A DNA stretch of 64,000 nt from assembly GCA_963831645.1 (NCBI GenBank), contig CAWHQZ010000013.1, positions 62,001-126,000 of the forward strand. The letters are read 5' to 3'. Source of the stretch: CAWHQZ01 sp963831645 (lineage in GTDB: Bacteria; Pseudomonadota; Alphaproteobacteria; Rhizobiales; Aestuariivirgaceae). Each line of letters opens with the position of its first letter. Positions within the stretch are counted from its first letter, which is position 1. Positions 16,701-26,163 of this stretch are shown here, one piece after another. The notes under the pieces are model-generated. The model had not been told where the DNA came from. It saw only the letters and a list, made by a program, of their open reading frames with translations, and made no database searches. The translations under genes and the position numbers were made by a program.

Positions 16701-18866
16701 GTGGTCGTCTCCTCCGCCATCGTGCAGGTTCTTCTGCCGCTCGCCTTGCGTGGGACCTACACCTATGGCGCCGCGGGCCGTCAGGCGCTGCCCGGCGCCT
16801 ACGTGGTGGCGCCGCTCGGCTCCAGACAATACATCGGCGTCGTCTGGGAAAGCAGTGAGGCAGCGCCTGCTTCCGTGAAGCTGAGAGAGCTTGTGGAGGT
16901 GCTCGAGCACGCGCCCATGCCGGCCACCCATCGCCGGTTCATCGACTGGGTTGCGAGCTACTACCTGGCGCCACGGGGGAGCGTGTTGCGCATGTGTCTG
17001 CGGGTTCCGGCAGCGCTGGGTCCGGCGCCGACCCGTACCGCATTCAGGCTCACCGGCAATCAACCCGCGAGACCCACGCCGGCGCGCGCGCGCGTCATCG
17101 AGCGGATGGCCGGATTGCCGGCCCTCGAGGCAGGCGCCATCTCGGAACTGGCCAGCGTCGGAGCTTCCGTCATCAAGGGGCTGGCAGCGGAGGGCGTGCT
17201 CGAACGGATCGAGACGCAGGCTGTCCTGCCCTTCGCCGAGCCTGACTTCCGCCGCGCCGGTCTCGATCTCACCGTCGACCAGAGGGTTGCCGCAGACATC
17301 CTCTGCCGGCGCGTTGCCGCCGCAGGCCACTCGGTCACCCTGATCGACGGCGTTACGGGGTCGGGCAAGACGGAAGTCTATTTCGAGGCGATTGCCAGGA
17401 CCGTGGCCATGGGCAGGCAGGTTCTTCTGCTGGTGCCCGAGATCGCGCTCACCCAGCAGTTCATCGACCGTATCGAGGATCGCTTCGGAGCGAGACCGGC
17501 CGAGTGGCACTCGGGCGTTCGTCCCAGGGAGCGTGAGCGGGTATGGCGGGCAGCATCGCTCGGGGGAGCAGCGATCCTGGTGGGTGCGCGCTCAGCGCTG
17601 TTCCTGCCGTGGCGGAATCTCGGCCTCATCGTCGTCGATGAGGAACACGAAGGCGCCTTCAAGCAGGAGGACGGCGTAGCCTATCACGCCCGCGACATGG
17701 CGGTGGTCTACGGCTCACTGGGGGAGTTTCCGGTCATATTGTCCTCGGCTACTCCATCGCTGGAGACACTGGCCAACGTGAGCCGCGGCCGCTACGGCAT
17801 GGTTGCGCTCAAGGGGCGCATCGGCCGCGCATCCCTGCCGCAAATAGCGCTCATCGACATGCGCGCCGAGAAGACGGCGGGCGGCCGCTGGCTGGCGGAG
17901 GCGCTCGTGCAAGGGGCGGGCGAGGCCCTGGCCAGAGGCGAGCAGGCGCTGCTTTTTCTCAACCGGCGCGGCTATGCGCCGCTGACGCTGTGCCGGCGAT
18001 GCGGGTTTCGCATCGAGTGCCCGAACTGCTCCTCCGCTCTCGTCGAGCACCGGTTCAAGCGCGCGATGCTCTGCCATCACTGCGGGCACGTGCAGCAGAT
18101 ACCCGGAACCTGTCCGGCCTGCGGCGCGGCTGGAACGCTGGTGCCCTGCGGGCCCGGGGTCGAGCGGCTTGCCGAGGAAGCGAAACAGCTATGGCCGCAG
18201 GCGCGCATCGTCATCCTGTCGAGCGATCTCGTTCGAGGACCGCCGCTCAAGGAGGCGCTGCGCGAGATCGCCGCCGGGGCTCACGATCTCATCATCGGCA
18301 CGCAGCTTGTGGCCAAGGGTCACCATTTCCCCCAGCTGACGCTGGTCGGTGTGGTCGATGCCGATCTGGCGCTCGAAACGACCGATCCGCGCGCCGGCGA
18401 AAGGACCTTCCAGCTGCTCTGCCAGGTGGCGGGAAGGGCGGGGCGGGGCGACATCCCGGGACGGGCGCTCATCCAGACCTACAATCCCGATCATCCGCTG
18501 ATGCAAGCACTGGCGGACGGCGACACGGAGAGGTTTCTTGCCCAGGAGATGGCGATGCGGGAGCGGGCGCTGTTGCCGCCTTTCGGCCGGCTGGCGGCGG
18601 TCATCGTCTCAGGCGCCGAGGCAGCGGCAACCGAACGTCTGGCGCGGGCCATTGCCAGAGCGGCGCCGTCAGCCGAAGGCATTGAGCTGCTGGGTCCGGC
18701 GCCGGCGCCCATTCCGATCATCGGCGGCCGGCATCGCTGGCGACTGCTTCTGAGGGCCGGGCGAAACATTCACCTGCAGGACTTCATCAGGTCCTGGTTC
18801 GCAGATGCGAAGGTTGCTGGCCCGCTCAGGGTCGATGTGGATATCGACCCCTACAGCTTTCTATGA
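16701..18866 (+). CDS. priA: Primosomal protein N' (replication restart helicase PriA)
   Basis: About 721 aa. The protein starts with the PriA DNA-binding domain (VQVLLPLALRGTYTY). The helicase core has Walker A DGVTGSGKTEVY, the DEEH box VVDEEHEGAFKQ, and the PriA-specific zinc-binding cysteine cluster between CRRCGFRIECPNC and CHHCGH...CPACG. It recognises stalled forks and reloads the replicative helicase. The GTG at 16701 is my start choice because homology begins there and the length fits the family; the frame stays open to 16581, but that stretch overlaps the transaldolase fossil and lacks similarity. No ribosome site is obvious, so the start is uncertain. Confidence 0.92.
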   Translation: MVVSSAIVQVLLPLALRGTYTYGAAGRQALPGAYVVAPLGSRQYIGVVWESSEAAPASVKLRELVEVLEHAPMPATHRRFIDWVASYYLAPRGSVLRMCLRVPAALGPAPTRTAFRLTGNQPARPTPARARVIERMAGLPALEAGAISELASVGASVIKGLAAEGVLERIETQAVLPFAEPDFRRAGLDLTVDQRVAADILCRRVAAAGHSVTLIDGVTGSGKTEVYFEAIARTVAMGRQVLLLVPEIALTQQFIDRIEDRFGARPAEWHSGVRPRERERVWRAASLGGAAILVGARSALFLPWRNLGLIVVDEEHEGAFKQEDGVAYHARDMAVVYGSLGEFPVILSSATPSLETLANVSRGRYGMVALKGRIGRASLPQIALIDMRAEKTAGGRWLAEALVQGAGEALARGEQALLFLNRRGYAPLTLCRRCGFRIECPNCSSALVEHRFKRAMLCHHCGHVQQIPGTCPACGAAGTLVPCGPGVERLAEEAKQLWPQARIVILSSDLVRGPPLKEALREIAAGAHDLIIGTQLVAKGHHFPQLTLVGVVDADLALETTDPRAGERTFQLLCQVAGRAGRGDIPGRALIQTYNPDHPLMQALADGDTERFLAQEMAMRERALLPPFGRLAAVIVSGAEAAATERLARAIARAAPSAEGIELLGPAPAPIPIIGGRHRWRLLLRAGRNIHLQDFIRSWFADAKVAGPLRVDVDIDPYSFL

Positions 18867-19005
18867 AAAAAGACAGTATCTCAACTTCATGAATTTGTTT
18901 GGGTATTTTCCAAGCAATGTCATTCTTCCGACACTGTCATGTCATGTTTGCAGTACACATTACGCTGCACTGCACATAGATTGGCAGCAACAAGAGGAGA
19001 ACCCC

Positions 19006-19173
19006 ATGAACGATTCGATTCGAAAGCTCCGCATCCGCTACCAGCGCTGGCAGCGTTACCGCAGAACGCTCTCCGAGCTGAGGCTCATGACCGACCGCGA
19101 TCTGGCCGACATCGGCATCCGGCGTTGGGATATCGACCGCATCGCTCGCGACGCTGCCAACCTTCCCGGTTAG
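19006..19173 (+). CDS. DUF1127 domain-containing small protein
   Basis: A 55-aa basic protein (MNDSIRKLRIRYQRWQRYRR...) carries the DUF1127 signature: an arginine-rich N-terminal helix followed by ELRLMTDRDLADIGIRRWDI. Such YjiS-like proteins are common in alphaproteobacteria; some act in phosphate, arginine or RNA-related regulation, but no function can be assigned to this one. AGAGGA lies 9 bases upstream of the ATG. An AT-rich 139-base gap separates it from priA, suggesting its own promoter. Confidence 0.85.
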   Translation: MNDSIRKLRIRYQRWQRYRRTLSELRLMTDRDLADIGIRRWDIDRIARDAANLPG

Positions 19174-19388
19174 CGTGCATCCGTCGGTCACCGTTCCGGA
19201 TGCTCCAGGATAGTGGTTCGCCGATTGGAAAGTGAGAAAGACGCGCCGTTGCGTGGCAAAATCCCATGTGTTAGACGCTAGCCCCTGCAAGGGCCGGGCC
19301 TTCAATCGGCTTCTGCGAGCTCATCCAAAGCCTTGGATTTCGATCGGCTCATTCGAGCCGTCCTCTTGAGCGCAAGAACGGGGCATAC

Positions 19389-19949
19389 GTGGCGGATCAG
19401 GACCAGACGGTTTCAGGTGTGCCGGGACGCTACGCAACGGCGCTCTACGAGTTGGCCGGCGAAAATGATGCCATCGACGCCGTCCGCGAGGATCTCGGCC
19501 GGTTCAGGAGCATGATCGAGGGCTCGCCCGATTTGCGGCGCCTAGTGCGAAGCCCGGTGTTCACGGCCGAAACACAGATCAGCGGGCTGGGCGCCGTGCT
19601 GGAGGCGGCGGGCATCGGCGGTCTCGCCCGCCAGTTCATTCTCCTTACCGCGCAGAACCGCCGCCTGTTCGCCATCCTCGACATGATAAGAGCGTACGAA
19701 GCATTGGTGGCGGAAGCGCGGGGCGAGGTCACGGCGGAAATCACCGCGGCCGATGAGCTGTCTGCAAAGCACCTGGACATGCTTGCCGCCGAGCTGAAGT
19801 CGGCCATGGGCCGCGAGGTGCAAATGTCTACCCGCATCGACAACTCGCTCATCGGCGGGTTGATCGTCAAGGTCGGGAGCCGCATGGTCGATACCTCGCT
19901 CAAGACGAAATTGCAGAATCTCAGGGTCGCCATGAAAGGGACTGCCTAG
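19389..19949 (+). CDS. atpH: F1F0 ATP synthase subunit delta
   Basis: The 186-aa delta subunit starts at a GTG (MADQDQTVSGVPGRYATALYEL). RYATALYELA and the C-terminal IDNSLIGGLIVKVGSRMVDTS are the family's hallmark ends. It joins the F1 head to the peripheral stalk. It heads the split F1 operon atpHAGDC usual in alphaproteobacteria; the F0 genes are elsewhere. The stop is directly followed by the atpA ATG at 19950. The 215 bases upstream, after the DUF1127 gene, are the likely promoter region. Confidence 0.94.
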   Translation: MADQDQTVSGVPGRYATALYELAGENDAIDAVREDLGRFRSMIEGSPDLRRLVRSPVFTAETQISGLGAVLEAAGIGGLARQFILLTAQNRRLFAILDMIRAYEALVAEARGEVTAEITAADELSAKHLDMLAAELKSAMGREVQMSTRIDNSLIGGLIVKVGSRMVDTSLKTKLQNLRVAMKGTA

Positions 19950-21483
19950 ATGGACATACGGGCCGCCGAAATCTCCTCCATTCTCAAGAAGCAGATCCAG
20001 GATTTCGGCAACGAGGCCGAGGTATCCGAAATCGGCCAGGTACTTTCGGTCGGTGACGGCATCGCGCGCGTCTATGGGCTCGACAACGTCCAGGCAGGCG
20101 AGCTGGTCGAGTTTCCCAACGGCATCCGGGGCATGGCGCTCAACCTGGAGGTCGACAACGTCGGCGTGGTCATTTTCGGCTCCGACCGCGACATCGGCGA
20201 AGGCGATACCGTGAAACGGACCGGCGCAATCGTCGAAGTTCCGGTCGGCAAGCAACTCCTCGGTCGCGTCGTCGATCCGCTCGGCAATCCTCTCGACGGC
20301 AAGGGCCCGATTGCAGCCGACGAGCGCCGCCGCGTCGACGTCAAGGCGCCGGGGATCATTCCGCGCAGGTCGGTGCATGAACCCATGTCGACGGGACTGA
20401 AAGCCATCGATGCGCTCATTCCCATCGGTCGCGGCCAGCGCGAGCTCATCATCGGCGATCGCCAGACCGGCAAGACGGCGATCATTCTCGATACCATCCT
20501 CAACCAGAAAGCGATCCATGCGACCGGCACGGAGACCGAAAAGCTCTACTGCGTGTATGTCGCCTGCGGTCAGAAGCGCTCGACCGTCGCCCAGTTCGTG
20601 AAGGTCCTGGAGGACAATGGGGCGCTGGAGTATTCCATTGTTGTCGCCGCGACGGCCTCCGACCCTGCGCCCCTGCAGTACCTCGCGCCCTTCGCCGGCT
20701 GCGCGATGGGCGAATACTTCCGCGACAACGGCATGCATGCGCTGATCGCCTATGACGACCTTTCCAAGCATGCGGTAGCCTACCGCCAGATGTCGCTCCT
20801 GCTTCGTCGCCCGCCCGGCCGCGAAGCCTATCCGGGCGACGTGTTTTATCTGCATTCCCGCCTGCTCGAACGCGCCGCGAAGATGAACGACAGCAAGGGT
20901 GCGGGCTCGCTCACGGCGCTACCGGTCATCGAAACCCAGGCCAACGACGTGTCGGCCTATATCCCGACCAACGTGATCTCGATCACCGATGGCCAGATTT
21001 TTCTCGAGACCGATCTGTTCTTTCAGGGGATCCGCCCGGCGGTGAACGTCGGCCTCTCCGTGTCGCGGGTGGGCTCTGCTGCCCAGATCAAGGCGATGAA
21101 GCAGGTGGCCGGCAAGATCAAGGGCGAGCTTGCCCAGTATCGGGAAATGGCTGCTTTCGCCCAGTTCGGCTCCGATCTCGACGCCGCGACGCAGCGTCTG
21201 CTCAGCCGCGGCTCGCGCCTCACGGAATTGTTGAAGCAATCCCAGTTCTCGCCGCTCAGGATCGAGGAGCAGGTCGTGTCGATATACGCCGGGGTCAACG
21301 GCTACCTCGACACGCTGCCGGTCAGCGCCGTGCGCAGGTTCGAGGACGGGCTGTTGCGTCACTTGCGCGACCAGCACGCCGATGTGCTCAATGCCATCCG
21401 CGACGAAAAACAGAATCTCCGAGGCGACCGGCGCCAGGCTCAAGTCGGAAGTCGAGAGCTACGCCAGGGCGTTTGCGGGCTAA
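19950..21483 (+). CDS. atpA: F1F0 ATP synthase subunit alpha (3' frameshift)
   Basis: The catalytic-core alpha subunit has Walker A GDRQTGKTA near residue 170 and the family motif PAVNVGLSVSRVGSAAQ. It matches throughout until an A5 run at 21406-21410. After this point the frame as written reads NLRGDRRQAQVGSREL... and stops at 21500. Removing one base restores RISEATGARLKSEVESYARAFAG and a stop at 21481-21483, exactly the expected AtpA end, giving about 510 aa. The span given here is the repaired gene. A homopolymer sequencing error is the simplest cause; a real 3' mutation replacing 24 residues is the alternative. Confidence 0.93.
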
Positions 21484-21531
21484 TGCAAAAGATTGAGTAA
21501 TTTCCGCATGATTGGAATCAATGAGCGCTTA

Positions 21532-21622
21532 TGCCCTCTCCCCCCTTGTGGGGGAGAAATGGAGAGGGGGGTGACCGCTGCTGAACCCCCCTCCCTAACC
21601 CTCCCCCGCAAGGGGGGAGGGA
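21532..21622. repeat. Pyrimidine/purine-strand palindromic repeats between atpA and atpG
   Basis: Two related inverted repeats lie in tandem: CCCTCTCCCCCCTTGTGGGGGAGA near 21535-21560, and CCCTCCCCCGCAAGGGGGGAGGG near 21600-21622, each folding into a long C/G stem with a short loop. They resemble the dispersed C-rich intergenic repeats seen in many alphaproteobacteria. They lie inside the atp operon, so they may act on transcript stability or on the alpha:gamma ratio. Confidence 0.7.
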
Positions 21623-21645
21623 ATTGTTGATAGGCTCGAGCGCGC

Positions 21646-22527
21646 ATGCCGAGTCTCAAGGATCTGAGGAACCGCATCGCTTCGGTGAAAGCCACGCGCA
21701 AAATCACCAAGGCGATGCAGATGGTGGCGGCGGCGAAATTCCGGCGTGCCCAGGAAGCTGCCCTGGCCGCGCGCCCCTATTCCGACCGCATGGCGGCCAT
21801 GTTGGGAAACCTCGCTCGCGGCATGGAGGGACGAGAGGATGCGCCGGCGCTGCTCGTCGGCACGGGCAAGGAGCAAACCCACCTGCTGATCGTCGCCACT
21901 GCCGAGCGCGGCCTCTGCGGGACCTTCAACTCGTCGATCGTCAAGCTGGCGCGGGAGCACGCCGGCCGGCTGCTGGCCGGCGGCAACGCCGTCAAGATCC
22001 TGTGCGTCGGCAGGAAGGGCAATGATGCCCTGAAGCGGCTCTATGGCAAATACATCATCGACGCGGTCGACTTCCGCAACGTCAAGACGATCGGCTTCGC
22101 CCAGGCCCAGGTCGTCGCGGGCAAGGTGCTCAAGCTCTTTCAGGAGGGCGCCTTCGACGTGGCGACGCTGTTCTTCGCCGAGTTCAAGTCGGTGATCGTG
22201 CAGAGACCGCGGGCGCTGCGGCTCGTGCCGGCGGAAATCGGTGACGGCGCTCAGACCGCCGACCTCGGTGGGGCAATCTACGATGCCGAGCCCGACGAGG
22301 GCGAGCTCCTGGCCGAGCTTCTTCCGCGCAACGTCAGCATACAGATTTTTCGCGCCCTGCTGGAGAATGCCGCATCGGAGCAAGGGGCGCGGATGAGCGC
22401 CATGGACAGCGCCAGCCGCAATGCCGGCGACATGATCGATCGGCTCACGTTGCGCTATAACCGCCAGCGCCAGGCCCAGATCACCAAGGAGCTGATCGAG
22501 ATCATCTCGGGCGCGGAAGCCATCTAG
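21646..22527 (+). CDS. atpG: F1F0 ATP synthase subunit gamma
   Basis: The 293-aa central rotor subunit begins MPSLKDLRNRIASVKATRKI and has the conserved helix KAMQMVAAAKFRRAQ and the C-terminal RMSAMDSASRNAGDMI...LTLRYNRQRQAQITKELIEI. These N- and C-terminal helices form the coiled coil that turns inside the alpha/beta ring. It is 24 bases before atpD and separated from atpA by a repeat-containing gap. Confidence 0.96.
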   Translation: MPSLKDLRNRIASVKATRKITKAMQMVAAAKFRRAQEAALAARPYSDRMAAMLGNLARGMEGREDAPALLVGTGKEQTHLLIVATAERGLCGTFNSSIVKLAREHAGRLLAGGNAVKILCVGRKGNDALKRLYGKYIIDAVDFRNVKTIGFAQAQVVAGKVLKLFQEGAFDVATLFFAEFKSVIVQRPRALRLVPAEIGDGAQTADLGGAIYDAEPDEGELLAELLPRNVSIQIFRALLENAASEQGARMSAMDSASRNAGDMIDRLTLRYNRQRQAQITKELIEIISGAEAI

Positions 22528-22551
22528 GAGAGCAAACGCAAGGATATCGCC

Positions 22552-24405
22552 ATGGCGAAAAATACAGCGACAGCCGGAACCTCCAACAAGCCCATGGGAC
22601 GCGTGCGCCAGGTCATGGGGGCGGTCGTCGACGTGCAGTTCGACGGCCATCTGCCGAAAATCCTGAACGCGCTGGAGACCGACAACGGAGGCAACCGGCT
22701 GGTGCTGGAAGTGGCCCAGCATCTGGGCGAGAACATGGTCAGGACCATTGCCATGGACTCGACCGAGGGGCTGGTGCGCGGCCAGGAGGTGGTCGACAGC
22801 GGCAATTCCATCGAAGTGCCGGTGGGCGATGCGACGCTCGGGCGCATCATGAACGTGGTCGGCGAACCGGTCGACGAGGCGGGACCGATCAAGGCGAAAG
22901 AACGGCGCCCGATCCATCAGCCGGCGCCCGAATTCGTCGAGCAGTCGACGGAGGCGCAGATCCTGGCCACCGGCATCAAGGTCGTCGACCTGCTCGCACC
23001 CTACGCCAAGGGCGGCAAGATCGGGCTGTTCGGCGGCGCCGGCGTCGGCAAGACGGTGATCATCCAGGAGCTGATCAACAACATCGCCAAGACGCACGGC
23101 GGCTATTCGGTGTTCGCCGGCGTCGGCGAGCGCACCCGCGAAGGCAACGACCTGTATCATGAGTTCATCGAATCGGGAGTGAACAAGAAAGGCGGCGGGG
23201 CGGGCTCCAAGTGCTCGCTGGTCTACGGCCAGATGAACGAGCCGCCGGGCGCCCGCGCGCGGGTGGGCCTCAGCGGTCTTACCGTCGCCGAGTTTTTCCG
23301 TGACCAGGGCCAGGATGTGCTGCTCTTCATCGACAACATCTTCCGATTTACGCAGGCCGGTTCCGAGGTTTCGGCCCTGCTCGGCCGCATCCCCTCGGCC
23401 GTCGGTTACCAGCCGACTCTCGCGACCGACATGGGAGCGCTGCAGGAGCGCATCACCACCACGACCAAAGGTTCGATCACCTCGGTGCAGGCGATCTATG
23501 TTCCGGCCGACGACCTGACCGATCCAGCTCCGGCCACTTCGTTCGCCCATCTCGATGCGACCACGGTGCTGTCACGCCAGATCGCCGAGAAGGGCATTTA
23601 TCCTGCGGTCGATCCGCTCGATTCGACGTCGCGCATGCTCGATCCCCGGGTCATCGGCGATGAGCACTACCAGACGGCGCGCCTGGTGCAGCAAATTCTG
23701 CAGCGCTACAAGTCGCTGCAGGATATCATCGCCATTCTGGGGATGGACGAGCTGTCGGAGGAAGACAAGCTGACCGTCGCACGGGCGCGCAAGATCGAAC
23801 GTTTTCTGTCACAACCCTTCGATGTCGCCGCCGTGTTCACGGGCACCCCCGGCGTCCAGGTCAAGCTCGAAGACACGATCAAAGGCTTCAAGGGACTGTG
23901 CAGCGGCGCTTATGACGATCTGCCGGAGCCCGCCTTCTACATGGTGGGCACCATCGAGCAGGCGGTGGAAAAGGCCCAGACCCTTGCTGCCGAGGCGGCG
24001 TGGAGGGTATTGGCGATGCTCAATTTCGAACTGGTTTCGCCGGAACGTCTGCTTCTATCGGAGCAGGTGCAGGAAGTCTCGGTGCCTGGAACCGAGGGCA
24101 TCTTCACGGTGCTTCCGAACCATGCCCCGGTGCTGTCCACGCTCAGGCCGGGGGTGGTGGAGGTAGTGAGGGCGGACGGGGCGCGCGTGCGCATTTTCGT
24201 ACGTGGCGGCTTCGCCGAGGTCAATCCGAAGGGGCTGACGCTTCTGGCCGAAGTGGCGATCCCGCTCGGCGAGCTTGCCCCGCACGTGCTTGCCGAGCAG
24301 GTGAGGGACGCCGAGCAAGACGTGGCCGACGCCGGCGATGACGAGAAGCGGCGGCGCGCCCAGGAAACTCTCGAACACCTGAAGGCGCTGCAGGGGGCGC
24401 TGTAG
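22552..24405 (+). CDS. atpD: F1F0 ATP synthase subunit beta, reading in frame into epsilon
   Basis: The beta subunit has Walker A GGAGVGKTV (161-169) and the catalytic GVGERTREGNDLYHE. Its normal end ...AVEKAQTLAAEAA would fall at residue 483. At 24001-24003, where a stop is expected, the sequence has TGG. The frame therefore continues through a five-residue linker (WRVLA) into the complete epsilon subunit and stops at 24405, giving a predicted 617-aa beta-epsilon fusion. One base change from TAG or TGA to TGG would cause this. The ribosome site and ATG of atpC survive inside the fusion, so separate epsilon could still be made. Confidence 0.94.
   Translation: MAKNTATAGTSNKPMGRVRQVMGAVVDVQFDGHLPKILNALETDNGGNRLVLEVAQHLGENMVRTIAMDSTEGLVRGQEVVDSGNSIEVPVGDATLGRIMNVVGEPVDEAGPIKAKERRPIHQPAPEFVEQSTEAQILATGIKVVDLLAPYAKGGKIGLFGGAGVGKTVIIQELINNIAKTHGGYSVFAGVGERTREGNDLYHEFIESGVNKKGGGAGSKCSLVYGQMNEPPGARARVGLSGLTVAEFFRDQGQDVLLFIDNIFRFTQAGSEVSALLGRIPSAVGYQPTLATDMGALQERITTTTKGSITSVQAIYVPADDLTDPAPATSFAHLDATTVLSRQIAEKGIYPAVDPLDSTSRMLDPRVIGDEHYQTARLVQQILQRYKSLQDIIAILGMDELSEEDKLTVARARKIERFLSQPFDVAAVFTGTPGVQVKLEDTIKGFKGLCSGAYDDLPEPAFYMVGTIEQAVEKAQTLAAEAAWRVLAMLNFELVSPERLLLSEQVQEVSVPGTEGIFTVLPNHAPVLSTLRPGVVEVVRADGARVRIFVRGGFAEVNPKGLTLLAEVAIPLGELAPHVLAEQVRDAEQDVADAGDDEKRRRAQETLEHLKALQGAL
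24016..24405 (+). CDS. atpC: F1F0 ATP synthase subunit epsilon
   Basis: From the ATG at 24016 this frame gives a 129-aa epsilon subunit: MLNFELVSPERLLLSEQVQEV at the start, the beta-sandwich with GTEGIFTVLPNHAPVLSTLRPG, and a C-terminal two-helix region (residues about 90-129). Epsilon couples gamma to the c-ring and inhibits ATP hydrolysis. GGAGGG at 24002-24007 is a good ribosome site with 8-base spacing, showing that this was or is an independent gene. It is in the same frame as atpD with no stop between them. Confidence 0.9.
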   Translation: MLNFELVSPERLLLSEQVQEVSVPGTEGIFTVLPNHAPVLSTLRPGVVEVVRADGARVRIFVRGGFAEVNPKGLTLLAEVAIPLGELAPHVLAEQVRDAEQDVADAGDDEKRRRAQETLEHLKALQGAL

Positions 24406-24419
24406 AACCAAACCACAAC

Positions 24420-24508
24420 CGTCATACCAGCGAAAGCTGGTATCCCGCTTTGGGAATCTCAATAGCGGAAAAGCCGCAAGCGGGATGCCGGTTTTCACCG
24501 GCATGACG
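24420..24508. repeat. Intergenic palindromic repeat, full two-arm element
   Basis: A left arm at 24420-24450 (CGTCATACCAGCGAAAGCTG...) and a right arm at 24478-24508 are imperfect inverted copies of each other, so the whole 89 bases can fold into one long hairpin. Each arm also holds its own small palindrome with a purine-rich loop. The left arm is the unit found at 5558. It could stop transcription after atpC, but there is no U-tract, so I class it as a dispersed repeat. Confidence 0.75.
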
Positions 24509-24597
24509 AAGGGACGTGTGTATTATGACGGATGCGTTCACATGATGCCTGAAGAGGATGTGTGAATGTCGTAGAGTCAAAAACCCGAGGAGGGTCG

Positions 24598-25611
24598 ATG
24601 ACGAACGGCGAAGGTAGCTCGGTAACCGCCGCATGGGCGCGTGCGGTGGCGGGAGAATTGCGCAGGGCGGGCGTCGATCTCGAGCACGCCTTGCGCGAGG
24701 CGGGACTTGAGGCGCGCACGATCAACAACGAAGAAGCCTGGATCCCTTTCGCACGGCACGCGGCGCTGATGGAGATCGCCGCCCGCGAGCTCAAGGACGA
24801 TTGCTACGGCGCGAAGTTTGGCGCCCGCGTCGATCCGCGCGAGGCGGGCGCGCTTGGCTACATGGGAGCCGCCTCCCGAACCCTCGAGGACGGCCTGCGC
24901 AATTTCGAGCGCTACAGCCATGTCGTGACCGAGGCCACACGGATGAGGCTCAGGGTCGAGGGGAATACGGCCACCATCGAGGCGATCGTGATCGATCCGG
25001 CCTTCCCGCGCTTCCGCCAGGCGGTCGAGTTTGCAGTAAGCGTGATCCTGCACGTCTACCGGCGGTTCACCCGGCATCCGATCACGCCCATCAGCGTTTC
25101 CTTCATCCACGGCCGTGAGAAACGGCTTGCCGAGATCAGGGCGCTGTTTGGCTGCCAGGTTCGGTTCGGTCGCAGCATCATCGGGATCGAGTTTCACCGG
25201 CGCGACCTTGCCCTTCCCATCCCGACCTCGGACGACCGGCTGCTCAAGATGCTGCGCAGCTATTGCGACGAAGTGCTGAGCCGGCAGAAGCGCCACAAGC
25301 CCGAACTCCTGCGGAAGCTGGAGCACCGCATCGTCGAGCTTCTCCCCTCCGGCCGGGCGCGCAACAAGATCGTGGCGACCGATCTGGGCCTGAGCGAGCG
25401 CACCCTCGCCCGAAGGCTCAGCGATCTCGGCACGAGCTTCGCCGATATTGTCGACGGCCTGCGGCATGAGCTGGCGCTCAGGTATCTGAACGAACGGAAC
25501 CTGTCGCTCACCCAGGTCTCGTTCCTGCTCGGCTACGCCGGCCAGAGCGCTTTCAGCACCGCCTGCCGGCGCTGGACCGGCAGGACGCCGAAAGAGATGC
25601 GGCGAGCCTGA
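24598..25611 (+). CDS. AraC-family transcriptional regulator
   Basis: The 337-aa regulator has an N-terminal ligand domain of the arabinose-binding-like type used by OruR/ArgR-class AraC proteins (about 15-200). Its C-terminal double helix-turn-helix runs from about 230 to 335, including TDLGLSERTLARRLSDLGTS and the second-HTH signature VSFLLGYAGQSAFSTACRRW. The start is fixed by CGAGGAGGG six bases before the ATG. No adjacent intact gene suggests a target; downstream lie only remnants. Confidence 0.9.
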   Translation: MTNGEGSSVTAAWARAVAGELRRAGVDLEHALREAGLEARTINNEEAWIPFARHAALMEIAARELKDDCYGAKFGARVDPREAGALGYMGAASRTLEDGLRNFERYSHVVTEATRMRLRVEGNTATIEAIVIDPAFPRFRQAVEFAVSVILHVYRRFTRHPITPISVSFIHGREKRLAEIRALFGCQVRFGRSIIGIEFHRRDLALPIPTSDDRLLKMLRSYCDEVLSRQKRHKPELLRKLEHRIVELLPSGRARNKIVATDLGLSERTLARRLSDLGTSFADIVDGLRHELALRYLNERNLSLTQVSFLLGYAGQSAFSTACRRWTGRTPKEMRRA

Positions 25612-26163
25612 GCTCTCCAGTCACCGGGCATTGGCGCCAAATCGCAAGAATCCGGCATCTGTTCGAAATACGAGCGCCCTTGGTTCGTATATCTGACGTC
25701 GCGTAGTCGAGCCGTTCGAGTGCGCGGATCGACGGTGGGAAATCTTGGTACTGCCGCTTGCCAGCGCGGCCGCAGTGATCGGGGTCCTGTAGGGTTTGGT
25801 CTCGATATTCCTGTTGGGGCGGCAGGAGCCAGGCGCGCGGTCTAGCCGATGAGGTGGGACCGCGCGCCCGCCATGTTTTGAACTGACTTCGTGGTAGGTG
25901 ACAATTCGAGAGGCTCGCAATGGTGAAAGTGAGGATTTTCGTGAGACCAAAGCCGGTCTATGACGATCGCGCATGGCCCCATTGCCTTCAGTGCATGAGG
26001 CGTGATAGGGAGAGTGATTAATCGCATAGGCGACCCCCACCCAGTGGGAGTTCCGGCCCGACACAACGGGTCGTTTCACGGACGGCAAATCCGATCAGAA
26101 TGGCGGCAGTCCCATCATCTTGTGGGAGGGAAGGAGCTGTTTGGCTCCTTGGCTTTTTTTGTA
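25612..26163. other. Non-coding or decayed stretch
   Basis: I find no frame with family similarity over these 552 bases. Short open frames on the minus strand (for example around 25842-26066) have no motif I recognise. Together with the remnants that follow, this looks like a decayed accessory region. Confidence 0.4.

Noticed and set aside
21400..21500. Programmed frameshift in atpA
   Set aside because: The A5 run lacks a classical slippery heptamer plus stimulatory structure, and the unshifted product has no conserved end. An indel is simpler.
21595..23550. A 651-codon open frame on the minus strand opposite atpG/atpD
   Set aside because: It is the complement of strongly conserved ATP synthase genes; in high-GC DNA such antisense frames stay open by codon bias. 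The same holds for long frames opposite sdhA, mmsA and atpA.
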